The notes beneath the pieces are model-generated. The model was not told the DNA's origin. It searched no databases and worked only from the letters and a program-made list of their open reading frames with translations. Below, in pieces: positions 1-13,714 of a stretch of 64,000 bases of DNA. The translations under genes were made by a program, and so were the position numbers. Source of the stretch: Mortierella sp. BCC40632 (taxonomy: Eukaryota > Mortierellomycota > Mortierellomycetes > Mortierellales > Mortierellaceae); NCBI GenBank assembly GCA_011634665.1, contig WAEK01000023.1:186001-250000 (forward strand). Reading direction: 5' to 3'. Position 1 is the stretch's first letter. Each line of letters opens with the position of its first letter.

Positions 1-370
1 AATTGGGTCATTGGCATGGGGAGCTCGACAAGGCCCAATAAGCGCAGCCTTCTCTTTCTGTGCCTCGACTCCCAGTGTTGTATGCTCGCGCATGTATTTT
101 AGTGAGGCTAGACACACGCCCAGACTACCTTATTTTTTTTAGTTTTTTCCAACAAGATAGTTCCCAGAATCATGCGGCCATCATGCAAAAGAAAAAAAAA
201 GACATAAAAAAGAACACTCTCCATGCAGATTTCCATGCGTTTTATTGAGAACAATCACAATAAGGGCGTATTGAAAAGAAAGAGAAAAAAGGATCGTAAA
301 GGAACAATCCTCTTGATTTCTCTCCCATCCCAAGACAGGGGTGAGGCTCCAATAGTATGAAATACACCAT
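1..370. other. Left edge and 3' flank of uS7 gene
   Basis: No gene is recognised at the left edge. On the minus strand an AATAAA polyadenylation signal lies at 241-246, about 125 nt past the uS7 stop, so roughly 220-370 is probably the uS7 3' UTR. The remainder (1-220) shows nothing I can name. Confidence 0.5.
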
Positions 371-1408
<1,038 letters not shown>

Positions 1409-1938
1409 TTCTATGAGCGTGAGGTGATCCAGGATCGAGAATCCAGTCAAGATTAATACTCGGTGCAAAAAAAGAATGAATCGAGATGCTCCTCTCCACT
1501 GTTGAATGATCCTAAGTCTAGATCCATCAAGTTGGTCCTTGCTGAAATAGATTTAGGGAGACGATCCTTTGTCCAGCTGTTTCCTCCCGTCAAGAACCAT
1601 AGGTTGATAAGCAATGGCAACGCTGGTGATGCCTGGCGATAGGATGAGTGCTATCCTCCACATATCGTCGGTATGGATGGATACTCGGTTTGATGGATGG
1701 ATCCTTTCCGTTCACTCACTCCAGAGCAGTGGTTGGTGTTGGGGCTGCAATTACCAGATAAATGTTAGAGGAGGACCAAATCCAAGTTGCAGAGCCAAGA
1801 AGTTTAAATAGGACTCAAAACCCTTAAGACTTTGAATTTTTTTTTCTTCCTCTTCTCAGCCAGAGAGCAGCCAGAGAACAGAGACTCTTTTCATGAAGTT
1901 CCGCCGAAGGGGTATCGTGCTTTTTTATTTCTATTTCT
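1409..1938. other. uS7 promoter / DNAJC3 3' region
   Basis: Spacer between two head-to-tail minus-strand genes. The right end carries the DNAJC3 3' UTR, with an AATAAA-type signal a few bases past its stop (about 1923-1929). The left part must hold the uS7 promoter. No other gene is seen. Confidence 0.5.
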
Positions 1939-3908
1939 CTAGAACTGAAAGTTGAAGGTGAACGATCCATCTCCAAAGGGACTACCTCCACTACCCTGCT
2001 GGAAAAAGAATGGGTGGCCTCCTCCTCCAAATCCGTTTCCGAATGGGTTCTGTTGCGACTCATGGTCGTTTGGATCATCTCCGTTGTCAAAACGGGCACG
2101 CAACTGACTATCGCTCAAAACTTCATAGGCCTCGTTCAATCCCGCCATCTTCTTTTCGACCTGGTCAGATGAAAGATCGCCTCTATAAGTATCAGGATGC
2201 CATTGGAGGGCCTGCTTCCGGAATGCCTTCTTGATCTCTCTTTCTGTTGCGGATCGGGAGACTCCCAGAATCTTGTAGTAATCCTTCTTCTTGGATTGCT
2301 TCAGTAACCGTTGAGCCTTGGAGAGTTTCTCTTGAATATTATAGTCTTGGCCACCAGAAGCCTCGTGGGCCTGGTTGAGATCCCGAACAGCCTCCTCGAA
2401 CTCATCGTTCAACAGATGAGCCATACCACGACCCACAAGTCCGTCCACGTTAGTTTCGTCCAGCGACAACGTGTCTGAGCACCACTTCAAGGCCTTCTTA
2501 GCGTCTTTTGTCTATTTTAAACAAAACAAAGTAAAGTAGCCATTGTAGGACGCGGATCAAATAGGTCAGTTAGAATACTACTTTTCTCCTCAAATCAAGG
2601 GCGATTTTCTATTAATTTGACCACCTCTCCCAAAAAAGAGGATTGCTCCTTTCTTTCTTTCTTCCTTTTTCTTTTTATATTTTCTTACCTCGGTATATGC
2701 TTTACAGGCCGCAGAGTAGATGGTCAGGAGCAATCTCTTGGGCATCTTTCCAGCAGCGTTATTATCGTTTTCCATTGTTTCCGTCTCTTGTTGAATGGTT
2801 GCCACCAGGGCCCGTTCACCTCCAATAGCCTTGTTAATCACTCCAGCCCAGCGGCCATTCTCGATATCCGATTTCAACTTGGTCATCTCCTTCTCTGTGG
2901 ACTTGAGCTTTCGGAAGAGAGCTTTGCAGAGTTTGTTTTCGGGATCAAATGAAATACACTGCTTGATGTGACCCAAAGCCTGCTCGGGCATGTAGAGAGA
3001 ATAATAACTCATAGTTGACAATCGGTGCATCAACTGGGGGTTGGTTGCCGCGTTGTGGGTTGCACGGCTAGAAGAAGAAAGAAGACAAAAGTGAGGTGTC
3101 AGCTATAAAAGAAGCAGAGTGATAATGGTCGTCTTTTTTCTTTTCTTTTCTTTTCTTTTGCCATGATGAACTCCAGAGTTGTGCACCGACTTCTTACCTC
3201 AGGTCATTCACAGCCTCTTCGACCTCACCCTTAGCAAGACGACACTCGGCCCTCTGCAACCGGAAGGGGGTATAGAGTGGAGAGACAAAAATGGCGGCGC
3301 CCAAGATCTGTACACATTCCTCCATCTGTCCCTTGGAAGCCGCATCCTCGGCCAGCGAGAGTGCCTTCGAAGCCATGTCAACGGACGCCAACAACTGAGC
3401 GGTTTCTTCATCCTGTGCATGTTCCTTGACATGAAGCTCCAGATCCTGCTTGGCCTTTTCAAAATCACCAGTCTTCGCGTGGATCTTGCCACGTTGCAAC
3501 AAAGCCTGTCGGAAATTGGGCTTGAGCTCGAGGATCTTTGTAAAGTCGGAGACGGCCTGATGGTTGCGGCCCAGGGTCATGTAGGTGGCAGCTCGCTTGA
3601 AGTAGGACAAGTAGTTGGACGGGTCTCGCTCTAGAGTGGACAAAGTGAGTGATCAGCGACCGTTAGTACAACAGCGAAAGAGGGAATGAATTCAGGGTAG
3701 CCACTGAACACAAGTGGAGAGAAAGGAGTGCGTATCCTGGAAGCATACCAATGGCTGCGTCGTAGTTTTGGAGAGCCAGGTTGTATTCGCCCTTGCCGAG
3801 ATGGAAAGTGGCCTGGTCGAGGAACTGTTGGGTGGTCTGTGGCTCCTCAGCACAGACGCTCCTCATCGAGAGGAAGACCGGGAGCAGCGAGAGCCAGTGC
3901 AGTCTCAT
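1939..3908 (-). CDS. DNAJC3: ER co-chaperone DNAJC3/p58IPK-like
   Basis: TPR and J-domain protein of the ER lumen that binds unfolded chains and stimulates BiP. Exons 3749-3908, 3198-3630, 2689-3067 and 1939-2511 give 514 aa, against about 504 for the human protein. Residues 1-22 form a cleavable signal peptide (MRLHWLSLLPVFLSMRSVCA). A string of TPR-type helices fills about 25-390, including the YMTLGRNHQAVSDFTKILEL and GDFEKAKQDLELH helices. The J domain starts at about 401 (DYYKILGVSRSATEREIKKA) with the Hsp70-activating HPD at about 429-431, and a Gly/Phe-rich tail follows. There is no C-terminal KDEL, as in other family members. The start is set by the signal peptide; the codon two residues upstream is TTG. 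Confidence 0.95.
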
Positions 3909-4345
3909 TCTCAAGGAAAGGTGGAGTGAAGGCTAGGTAGGGAAGAGGGATAAACCCACAAGCAGTGGATCGTTGTTAGATAGGAAGGGTTGTAGAGTGG
4001 AGAGTAGAGAGTGGAGAAGTGGAAGAATGGAGAGAAAGAGAGCAACAACTGATGATGTTGGAGGAGAGATGGAAGAATGGATGGAGATGGATGAGCTCAG
4101 AGGAGGAGAGAGAGAGTGTGTGTATGAGTCGAGGCTCTTCGCTAATATTTTTATATGCCCCCAATTGCTGCAGCCTGGTCTGCTCTTTATCGTTTGGCTC
4201 GGGCTCCTGCTGTGGCAGAATGCGATTGGTCTCTGGGCGGCGACCGTCGTCTCCAGTAGTCAGGAGGCTTAACCTAGAGCTGCTGGCTACTGCCAGACCG
4301 CCAGGGCGGGGCACCTGCATGTTTTTCATGCCATCCATTCCAAAC

Positions 4346-4376
<31 letters not shown>

Positions 4377-4509
4377 AAAGGAAAAGAAAAAAGAGAAGCA
4401 GCAGCAGCAGCAGCAATGCAAGGGGTCTCGATAAGAATTTTTTTTTTACTCTTTTTATCTCTTTTTATTCTTTTTATATTTGCAACAGGGGAAATTGGGG
4501 GGAGAGGGA
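3909..4509. other. Spacer between DNAJC3 and velvet genes
   Basis: Holds the DNAJC3 promoter and the velvet gene 3' flank. A run of about 28 A lies at 4347-4374, followed by A/G-rich sequence and a short CAG repeat. Lys-rich reading frames here are by-products of the A run. Confidence 0.5.
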
Positions 4510-6534
4510 TTAATAACGGTGGCCATGGCCGGCATGGTCCGCTGAGGGATGGAGTGAGAGCGGTAGAGGGTGGTGGTCATAGTCCCTTGGCGATCCTGAT
4601 GTTGACAACATATGGATCGGAGGCAACTGAATCTTATCCCCTACTGAACTAGACTTGGCCATCCGCGGGAGAAATGCGGGCAGGGCCGGCAGTCGTGGCG
4701 AAGGCGGTGAGGCGGAACGTCCATCGAGTCGTGGTCCTGCTTGAGACTCGGGTGGAGAGCAAGGATGAGGTGGTGAGGTATTACCATCACTGTGCTGCGA
4801 TGTCATTGACGGTGTGCGACTCCGGTATGGCTCTGCAGCTCTAGGACTGTGTGTAGGAGGCACGTACTCCATTTCGTGATCCATCGGCTGAGTCACGCCC
4901 CGACCATGTGCGTAACTTGGCGTAGATTGTGGTGGGTGTGAGTACGAGTGCGAGTGTGGGTGCGAGTACGGATGGTGGCGGGGCGAGTGGCTATATACAG
5001 ATGGTGAAGGAGAGGACGATTTGGACGAGGAGAGCGAGTGAACGGCCGCCAGGGCACGCGATGGGGCATGACCGAGAGGTGATCCTTCTCGGGCATAGGC
5101 ATGGTGAGCAGGAGCAGGATGGGCATGGTGGGCGTGAGCGTATTCGTGTGAAGGGGCATACACGTGTACGGGTGGAGATGGTTGCGGGAATGGTGCCGCA
5201 TACCGGGTCGTTGCATGGCTCGACCAGTGACCATCCACTGATCCATATCGCGACCGGCCAGGCGAGGAAGGCGGTGTGCGATCCAAGTCTGAGTGTGACG
5301 GGTGATACTCGGCATGGCTTGGACGAGCAGCAATGGCAACGTGGCGAAGTGGGTGTGCAGGGTAGTGGGCAGGATAGGCGTGATAGGGCTCGTCGTGCGA
5401 GAGGTGCGAGAACGACGAACGAGTGCGCTTGTGGGTGCCGTGTAGGTCTGGATCCGTATCACTGTGCTCAGCCTCGTGGGTTGACGAAGGAGGGCTGTGC
5501 ATTGGACCATCTGGACCGTCAACGGAGGGCTTCTTGGGCTTGACGTGGTGGTCTTTACGGATGCGAATGCGCACACCCTGGTCAGAGAAGCTCCGTGACA
5601 GGAAGGTGGACTCGAGCATACCAGGGAAAGCCTTGGGGGTGTAGACAGTGAGCGGGCTCGAGGTGGTAGTCATAATGTGCACGACCTGACCTTCGATCAG
5701 CTCAAAGAGAGTGAAGCGCAAGCAAAAGACACCCTCGATCCGGACAGAGACATCACCAAAGACAAAGTAGCCGCCGTCTGAGTTGTCAATATCTTTGAGT
5801 CGGTTGAGGGAGGAGACGACTGTACCAGCGAGGACACGGTGTGCAGGGGCAACGATTTCACCCGAAGGATTGTCAGCATGGACGAGGTTGCAGCACATGA
5901 AGAGATATGGACTCTGGAGGTAATCCCTGGGATAGAGTAAGAGAAAAAGCAAGAGACACACACATACACACACACACAGAGAGAGAGTTTAGTCAGGGAC
6001 TGTCTGTTGCAGGAGCAAGGGACACAAAGGTCCGCTGGAAGGAGTTGACGTCAACCATAAATATGGGAGGAAGTAGAAGGAAGAAGAGGAAGGAGAAGGA
6101 GCAGAGGAAGAGAGAGAGAGAACTTACTTGTTTTTGTCCGAGGTGGGGTCGGAAAGCTTGATCTGAACAATGGGCGGGGGGTCGATGGGACGCCGGTCGC
6201 GCTCTTTGATGCCGCAGACCTTGCCTCGCTGGGGTTGCTGGCGGATGGTTAGGACAAATTTGGATCTGAGTGGGCGCAAGAGAGATTGGATTAGGACAGG
6301 GCGGTGAGTGTCAGAGAAGAAGAAAATATAAAAGATTTTTTTGGGACCAAACCATAATCAGTCCGCTTCCCAGTTTAGCCGAGGACACCCAGGGCACATT
6401 TCCTCGGCAACAACGAAGCAGGTGCAGGTGAGAGAAAGGGGAAAAGGGAGAGGAACCTACGGCGGGGCAATGTTGTTCTTTTCTGTCAGGCCGCTGACAA
6501 AGCAGTAAGGCGTCGAGGATGAAGACTTGACCAT
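4510..6534 (-). CDS. Velvet-domain transcription factor
   Basis: Velvet proteins are fungal DNA-binding regulators of spore development and secondary metabolism. Exons 6461-6534, 6128-6265 and 4510-5926 give 542 aa. The velvet fold spans about residues 20-200: the IRQQPQRGKVCGIKERDRR and PIDPPPIVQIKL blocks in exon 2, SPYLFMCCNLV at the start of exon 3, then STFLSRSFSDQGVRIRIRK closing the domain. A 300-residue His/Ser/Pro/Tyr-rich tail, probably disordered, follows. The domain order and the RSFSDQGVRIRIRK ending resemble VosA/VelC more than VeA, but I cannot assign the subgroup. The ATG at 6534 gives MVKSSSSTPYCFVSGLTEKN. Confidence 0.93.
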
Positions 6535-6730
6535 GGTTGAAGAAGTGCGAGAGAACTGGGGATGGGTGAGGCGAGGATAGAAGGTTGTGCCGATGGGTGG
6601 AGAGTATCAGTGAATCGAGAGTGCCGAATGTTCACAGTTGGAACATGGCCGGGGGGATGTGAGTAGCAAGGACGAGGACGAAGTCAAAGTCGAGGTTCGA
6701 AGAGTAAGAAAGGTGGCGGTAGCAGCGACG

Positions 6731-6769
<39 letters not shown>

Positions 6770-7040
6770 AGAGACGAGAGAGTAGACCAGAGTAAGAAAC
6801 TCGTACTGAACAAAGACGTTGAGAAGGAGAGAAGACGAAGGGTAAGAGAGAAGCTAAAAGAGAGTGAGAGAGTGAAAGTGGGAAGGAGAAAGAGAGAGAG
6901 TAGCCGGGTGGCAGATGGACAGGAAGAGTGAAGAGAAAAGAAAGAAAAAAAGAAGGGAGAAAAAGAAGAAAAAAAAAAGGTCAGAGGGAACAAAAAGGAC
7001 AAAACGAGCTGTGTGGCGACAGCTGGCTAAATATAATGGG
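6535..7040 (-). promoter_or_regulatory. Velvet gene 5' leader and TATA-like box
   Basis: On the minus strand this is strongly CT-rich, as expected of a fungal 5' UTR. A TATATTTAG box lies at about 7028-7036. Between it and the start codon only one ATG occurs (6646), opening a four-codon uORF that ends at 6632. A (GA)n tract on the plus strand sits at about 6736-6767. Transcript start is inferred. Confidence 0.45.
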
Positions 7041-10000
7041 AGACCCTCCACCAGGCCAGGCCCAGCCAGGCCACGCCATGCAGCGAGGCATCATCGCCCG
7101 GGGTCGGGGGGAAGAGGCTGGCCGAGAGAGTGGCCGCGAGTGGCCCACGGGCGTATAATTAGTGGGCCAAGAACAACAAAGAGAGAGGAAAAAAAAAAAA
7201 AAAAAAAAAAAGACGCCCGACGAGCGGAGGGTCGAGAAGGAGAGACCCAAATTCGGCCAGCGAGTGGCCGCGACGAACGGGGCGAGCCTGCTCCTTTGTG
7301 GGCCGCGCCCGCCATTGGCTGGGACGAGCGGGCAGGGGAGAATGAGAGCGGAGAGCCGCGCAGACGGCACGACTGCATGATTCCCATTTGTGTACGGCTG
7401 GCCAACGACGCTGCCGCCTCAATAAGTTGTCCAGCAGGACCCCTCTCGCCTGTCTGCCTCCCTCTCTCTCTTCCTCTGCGGCGATTACCGAGAATTTGAT
7501 TCTGAGAGCTGTAACCCCAATCCAAACAGAGCCGTCTGTCTGTCCATTTCATTGTTCGGTCGCCCACCCTTCTGTTTTCTGCCTCATCTCTCCTCGCCCT
7601 TCGCCCCATCAGCCCACTGATGGTTATTTCTTTTATCCAACTTGGAAAAGTAGGCAGAAGAGGAGAGGGCTACCAAGGGGGCAGCCATAACCGGCCGCAC
7701 GGGACCGCAAGGACGCAAAACGGCCAGGCCGCGCAATTTTACGTCTGGGTTACTCTATCCATCCGGCCACTCCCACTTGGCCTGACTCAGGCCGACTCGG
7801 TCGCATCTTGCTTAGGGTCGCCAATCCCCTCACCTTCCCTATGCCTCATCAGTCTCCTGCGCTTCCTTCCCGGATTCTCGTCTCTATCTCTTGCCGGCCT
7901 GTCCAATGACCATACTGCTAGAGTCTCAGCCATGATCGGTTTCCGTTCCTCTTCGCTCGATGAATTAGTGCAGAAAGACTGGCTGGCTATGAGCTCCGCC
8001 CGCTCGCCCGCCTCACTCGCTCGCCCATTCACTTTTCTGTCTTGCCCATCTGTCCATCCACAATCAAGGCAGACAAGAAAACAGACAGAGATAAAAACAA
8101 GGAAAGGTAAGGCAGGCGGTGTATATGTATGTTATGTGTGTGTGTGTGTGTGTGTGTGTGGCCCTGTTTGTTCAGACGATAGAGATGTGGTCGACCAAAA
8201 ATGCCGCAATCTCTTTCTTATTTTGGTCCGCCTGCGAGAGCGAAAGGAGCGGTGGTGCAATTTACCCAGCTTTTGAAGCTCTCGCTATCTCTTTTTTGGT
8301 GCATTGGCTGCAGCGGAAATGTGTATTACCGCGGACAGACAGGGATGCAAACGAGGCTAGCCCTAAATTAGCGTCGCTCCTCAACTCAAGCATGGACAGC
8401 CCTGGCCCAAAATGGAGAGAGCTCGTCCTACCCACTTTTACATCGCCAGGCTCTGAGCCCCTTCCCTTACTCAATCTCTCTCCCTCCCGCCCGTGTCCAC
8501 GAGGACACTCCTCCCCAAGCAAGGCACTTCTGAGTCTTCATCGTGGACCAGTTCATCGGTGTGTACCTCGAGCCCATCTCTCTTACATATGCTAACTTCT
8601 TTTCAAGGATCGGGTCAGAGTTTTGACTGCTTTGTTTCGGTCGTGGTTAGTCTGCTCAATCCTGAACCTCTGGGCTTGATGCTCTACCTCCTCCCCCTTC
8701 CTTTCTCCCCTTTTGCCCCTCTGAATCCAGCAGAATCTGGTCCGAGGCAATGTCTGATGGTGGAAGGTGCGAAGAGACCGATGTCTTCTCCCTCGGAATT
8801 TCGTTCCTCCAGAGAGGAATCAACCTGCCAAGAGTTGCTTCATCTTCTCCACAGCCCAACTCTGTGCGCCTCCTGTGAAGGAAAGATTACACAAACAGGA
8901 CTAACTCATTTCCCCTCTCGCCTCGTCACCTCATAACCGCAGCACTCCTCTTTCTTATTTCACTGTCCAGACCCTCGATCGAGGCTCTCTGTTGTCGCCG
9001 TCCCTCTGGTTCGCCTCGAGCTATGTTTGGACGGCGGTTTCTCCGCCCTGTGGGAAAGCTGGTTGGTTGGAGAGTTAGGTTTACCAAGCGGCGATTGCGC
9101 GGTCGCTGTCTTCCTCTCGATCAATTATGGAAAGATGTGTCCACGAGGCATCTTAATTTGGCGAGGACCCGGCAGTGGTCAAGGGTTTCGATCCAAGGCA
9201 AACCACACAAACACCGAGGAGTCTGTTCGTATTTCTCTCATCTCTCTTTCTCTCCATCTCTCTATCTCTCTATTTATCCCTTGCTCACGTATACTTTACC
9301 ACCAGGTCTCCCAGACAGGACAGGTGAAAGGAGAGAGCGGTGCATGTGTACTTGGTCGGAGGATGCATTGCATCAACGTTTACTTGACCACGCTGGCACA
9401 CAGGGTCGATCAGCAACCGTTATTTCCAGCACCCAAGGCTATATGACCCGACACAAAGTGTTGTCATACTCCTTTGCGCACATCCTCGGTTTCTGCAGTG
9501 AACAACGCCGCTGGAATAGCGACAAGTTACCAGCGGCTTGGACCGGATACAACTAGGGTACGTGGCTAAGAGTCCACGAAGCGCACCTCATAGGTCTCAG
9601 TGCAAGATCGTCTAGGCCATCCCTGTTTTCGTACCAGGGGGAATGAGGAGGTGCTATATTGATGTTCTCAAAACTCTGCCTCAAACGCTCTACTGTTCGT
9701 AGCATTTTGATTTCCACCCTTCAGCCTTGTCTTGGGTCATCCTTCTCTTGGAAGGTCCTCATGTAGGGGACTCTCGCAGTTCCCGGGTGGGGAAGAGAGG
9801 AGCTGACACTCTACGCGATACACCAAAGTAGACATTCGGTGCTTGACAAACTGTCAGAGCTTACCCAATGGTAGATTGGATTTCATTTGCGACGCAACCC
9901 GGATTGGATACCGTTTACCTACACCTCATTTCACAATGCACCAGCCAAAACGAATGCGTACTCATTTTGTAAGACCAAGATACATGAGAAGAAAGGGAAT

Positions 10001-13000
10001 ATTTCGATGGAACCAGGTATTTGCAAGTCAAGAATGTCATCATTTATTAGTGGTAATCCAATTGTCGGGTCAAGTGAATGGCTAAGGGAGGGGGGAGGGG
10101 GGAGGGGGAGAGGTGTTCTTAATCGTTGGTAATCAAAGATTCTGGACTCGCTCCCCGATCTCTTCACGCAACATATTTCACTAATATTTTCTTTTTTCTT
10201 TTTTTTTTTTTTAGATGACCGCTCAAGTCTCCTACCATATCCTGAAATACAGAAGCCTTCCTCCCCTTCCTTGATGAAAAAACAGTCCTGGTCTCCCAGG
10301 ACTGTTTTGCAGATGTTGGATGGTTTTGTCTCTTTGTCTCTTGGGATTCTCTTACTGTTCGCAGCTACTATCCCACCAATAGAACCAGTATCGCATCGAA
10401 TGTAACAAAGAAGAAGGAGAAAAAGGGCTATCAAAGCATTTGTTGTGATTGTAGACCTTTTAGGATAAGGTCCTGTGGTTCCCCCTCCCTACCCCTCCCC
10501 TTCAAATGTTTTCGTCATCTGCAGCAATTGTGAGGTGTGGATGCAGGTAGGTAGGGTTCCTTTAGTCACGACAACCATGTCAGATATTGAGCAACATGCG
10601 CACACAGCTGACCACTTGTCTCTGTCATCCTTTTTGGACAGAACGAGTGCTTCGTGATCGCCCTTAGAAAATCGGTAATCTTTCTGCTTATTTATAAGTA
10701 AAATGTCTACGGGAGCTCGAGTGAGGACCATGCAGTTTGTTGCTGCGGGCTCTGCAGCAAAGTAAAAAAAAAAAAAAAAAAAGCTGACATGCAGGGACCA
10801 CCGATTCGACAACCGCCTTTTGATTATCGGGTGCCTCAAGCTTACTTTTGCCAAGTGGACAAAATGGCTGACCGTGTGTTACAAAGGGCACCTGTGCAGG
10901 AAACTAAGGGAAGAGGCATTTTTTTTATTGAGCTGAACTGGACGACATCAGCATTGGCCTCCAAAGGTCAAGGAGTCCATATCAAATCGAGTGGCTGAGT
11001 AATCTCAATTGATCCCTCCTTGTCTCTGTCATAGACTGACTGGACAAAAAGAATTCTGTAGGAAACCGTAGTACGGTCAGGTAGTACTAAATGAGACTTG
11101 AATGGCTAAATGTTGGCCCATCATCGCTGTCGTTACTACCTACTAACTCTGTTCAAAATTAGAAAGTCTACGTGTTTTGATATGTATTTGTCAAGGCATA
11201 ATATGCAAGAGAATGAAAGGAGGCAGCAAATATGACAAGATACTGATGCATTGGTTGCAAAGCGCAGGAAGAGCCAGGAGCAGGATTCTATGCAGGAGAG
11301 GACCTGGAGGCTTTTGTTGTCTACATACACATAAAAAAAAAAAAATGGACGCACTGTCCACCCTTGATAAAGACAGATATACCACCGTGTCTGGGGTATC
11401 CAATGTCAGGAATGCATGTGGTGAGCTGATGAGAAGGATGCGCCCAAAATTTTTCTCCGGATATTCTTGTACGTGCCTTTCTCTCCCTTGTGTATTATGG
11501 CATGACGGAGAGGAAGAAGAAGAAAGGATCTGGTGCATAGAAAAAAAAAAAAAAAAAAAAAAGGAACCAAGTCTGCTGGTCATGAGTTCTTCAATAACAG
11601 CGCACCTCCCTACCTCCTAGACATTTTTTTTTTTTTTTTTTTTTGCGTCCAACGGAATTGGACTCGGGCTAAAGTACAGCCTAGGATCAAAACGCGTTGA
11701 CGCATGTGAAAGGAGGATGGCTTGTTACTCTGGAGAGGCCTTTTTTTTCTTCCTCTGGACAATGCTCTGCGCACGCGTGGAGCGGGGATGAACAATGGGG
11801 GGAATGGAATCCTTTCCCTACAAAACAAACATCACCACTTTCGAACCAATCGCATATGCTCCATCTCTACTGTTTGTACATGGTTTCGCGCCTTTTCGAC
11901 CTGGTACGCGTGGAAAATCCTCTGTGAAACGGTGAAGGTGGGGGTAGGAGAGGGGACGAGACAAGATCCGAAGGTTTAACAGCATTTTGCATATGGTTTT
12001 GAGGTGGTTGCTCGGTTTTTTTTTTTTTTTTTTTTTTTTTTGTACCATGACCATCTCAAGCTTCTCGAGAGAGAATTTTTTTTCCTTCTAGAACCCGAGA
12101 TGATAGACTGCTCAAGGATACGATGGCAGGGTCGAGCCAACAGGATCAGTTGGCAAGCAAAAGAGCATGGACTCTGAGAGATGGTGGAGAGACAGTCAAT
12201 TGGAGGTGCAGAAGGGCTGTGAGGAGACAAAGACGAGAATGGGCCCAGAGAGACGGATGAACCTAATCCGGCGTGGGCAGGTCGAGAAAAAGTGAAAAAA
12301 AAAACCGGCGCGGGATATGAAAGAGGAACAGCAGGGCGGGGTCAGCCCAGTGGAGAAGGACCAAAAAATTTTTTTTTCACTTTGCTGGCTCGGGACGAGG
12401 GGCAGCAACCAAAAGCGAGAGAGAGAGAAAAAGAAAGATAAAAGGGGCGGAGAGGAATAAGAGAGCAAGAGTAATTTAAGAGGCCAAAGATTTCAAAAAA
12501 ACCTTGTTACGGAAACGGGCAGAGGACCGCAGAAACGACAGGCGATTTCTCTCGTTGATTTGTGTGTGTACGGCACTTTCGCAGGGTCGTTCGGGGTGTG
12601 TTCTCCTTGTTACCCGACGGCTCATTCGAATCCACGAGTGAGCCGCCGCCAGCTCTATTCAAACCTTCGATCTCGATTTCTCACACACAAAATATACGTG
12701 TACCCACACTCAGCACCCTGGGAGAGAAGAAAGAGAGAGAAGGAGAAAGAGAGGTCTTGTCTGAGGACAGACAGGGCCAGGCCAGAGCGAGGATCAGGGT
12801 CAGGTTTGTAAAGAAAAAAAAAAAAAAACTCACTCTGTACTTTTTGGAATTCAGGCATTACTTTGCATCGCGTTATTGGTCCTCTGCCCTCGTGGCACTC
12901 TCATGCGTTGTTTGGATGCTCTCTTCGTTTATCGCAGAGCTGCGTCGGGGTATCGCTCAATCCCTGGGCTGAACGGAGCAACGATGGCACAGACTCTTTG

Positions 13001-13434
13001 CTCGCTCTGTGCGGCCCCATTGCTTGTGTGTATGGGCTGCCCTCTTTTGTTGTTTCGAAAAAGTTCAACCGATCCGCTCCTCGGTGTCTCTTCTCGATCC
13101 CGCCATTGCACAGTTTGGATGCAAAGTGAGGGGATTCACTCCTTCCACTCCCGTATCATCTAGCTGTCTGGTGGAGCAATTCGAATACTGTGTGGTAGAT
13201 GGCGCAAAAGGATCGAGGACTCGAGCGATTAAAAGCGCAGAGAGTGGTGGTGTAGGAGTGCGCCTAGGGAGGAAAGGAGGAGGATCGGTCACAGAGCACT
13301 CGCGTGCGCGGTTTTTTTTTTTTTTTATTTTTTTATATTATCCAGAGTTAATCCGCCAAGGATGTAGCCAAGAATGCGAGCGATATATGCATGGGAAACT
13401 GGCGCGGGTCAAAGAGACAAAGTGAGAGAGCAAG

Positions 13435-13476
<42 letters not shown>

Positions 13477-13680
13477 ACGAGAGAAGAGATAGAAATGGAC
13501 ACTGGGCCGACTGGACTAGAACGACACAAAGTAGAGACAGACAGAACAGACAGACAGGCACGACTGCGGGGATTCATTCGATCAACACATCAGCCGCTGT
13601 TATCTATTTCTGTGCAGAGTCCAGTGAAGTAGTAGAGTGGTGAGAGAAAAGGGGAGAGAGAGAGAGATGGGGGGAGGGGA
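7041..13680. other. Long spacer without a recognised gene
   Basis: About 6.6 kb between the divergent velvet and ornithine decarboxylase genes. Reading frames exist on both strands but are short, low in complexity and unlike any family I know. It holds A or T runs (7191-7211, 10200-10214, 10764-10782, 11332-11345, 11541-11562, 11625-11644, 12019-12041, 12812-12827), a (GT)n tract at about 8136-8160, GA-rich tracts near 13439-13470, GC-rich sequence at 7050-7750 and a perfect hairpin at 10279-10308. It may be regulatory or transcribed as non-coding RNA; the sequence does not decide. Confidence 0.5.
10279..10308. repeat. Perfect 13-bp inverted repeat, 4-nt loop
   Basis: The arm AAAACAGTCCTGG at 10279-10291 is matched exactly by CCAGGACTGTTTT at 10296-10308 around a TCTC loop. 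It lies in the long spacer upstream of ornithine decarboxylase, away from any gene I can model. Confidence 0.8.
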
Positions 13681-13681
13681 G

Positions 13682-13690
13682 TATAAAAGG
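13682..13690 (+). promoter_or_regulatory. TATA box of ornithine decarboxylase gene
   Basis: A TATAAAAGG element is followed by CT-rich sequence. Every position from just before it (the last upstream ATG is near 13667) down to the start codon at 14537 lacks an ATG, which supports transcription beginning just downstream. Confidence 0.6.
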
Positions 13691-13714
13691 AGTCCGCCTT
13701 CCTGTCTTCCTTTG

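Noticed and set aside
3973..4513. Lys/Ser-rich and Phe-rich frames around the A run
   Set aside because: Products of a homopolymer and CAG repeat in a promoter; no domain.
6607..7500. Arg/Glu- and Ser/Leu-rich frames on both strands
   Set aside because: Explained by GA/CT simple repeats of the velvet leader; composition is not protein-like.
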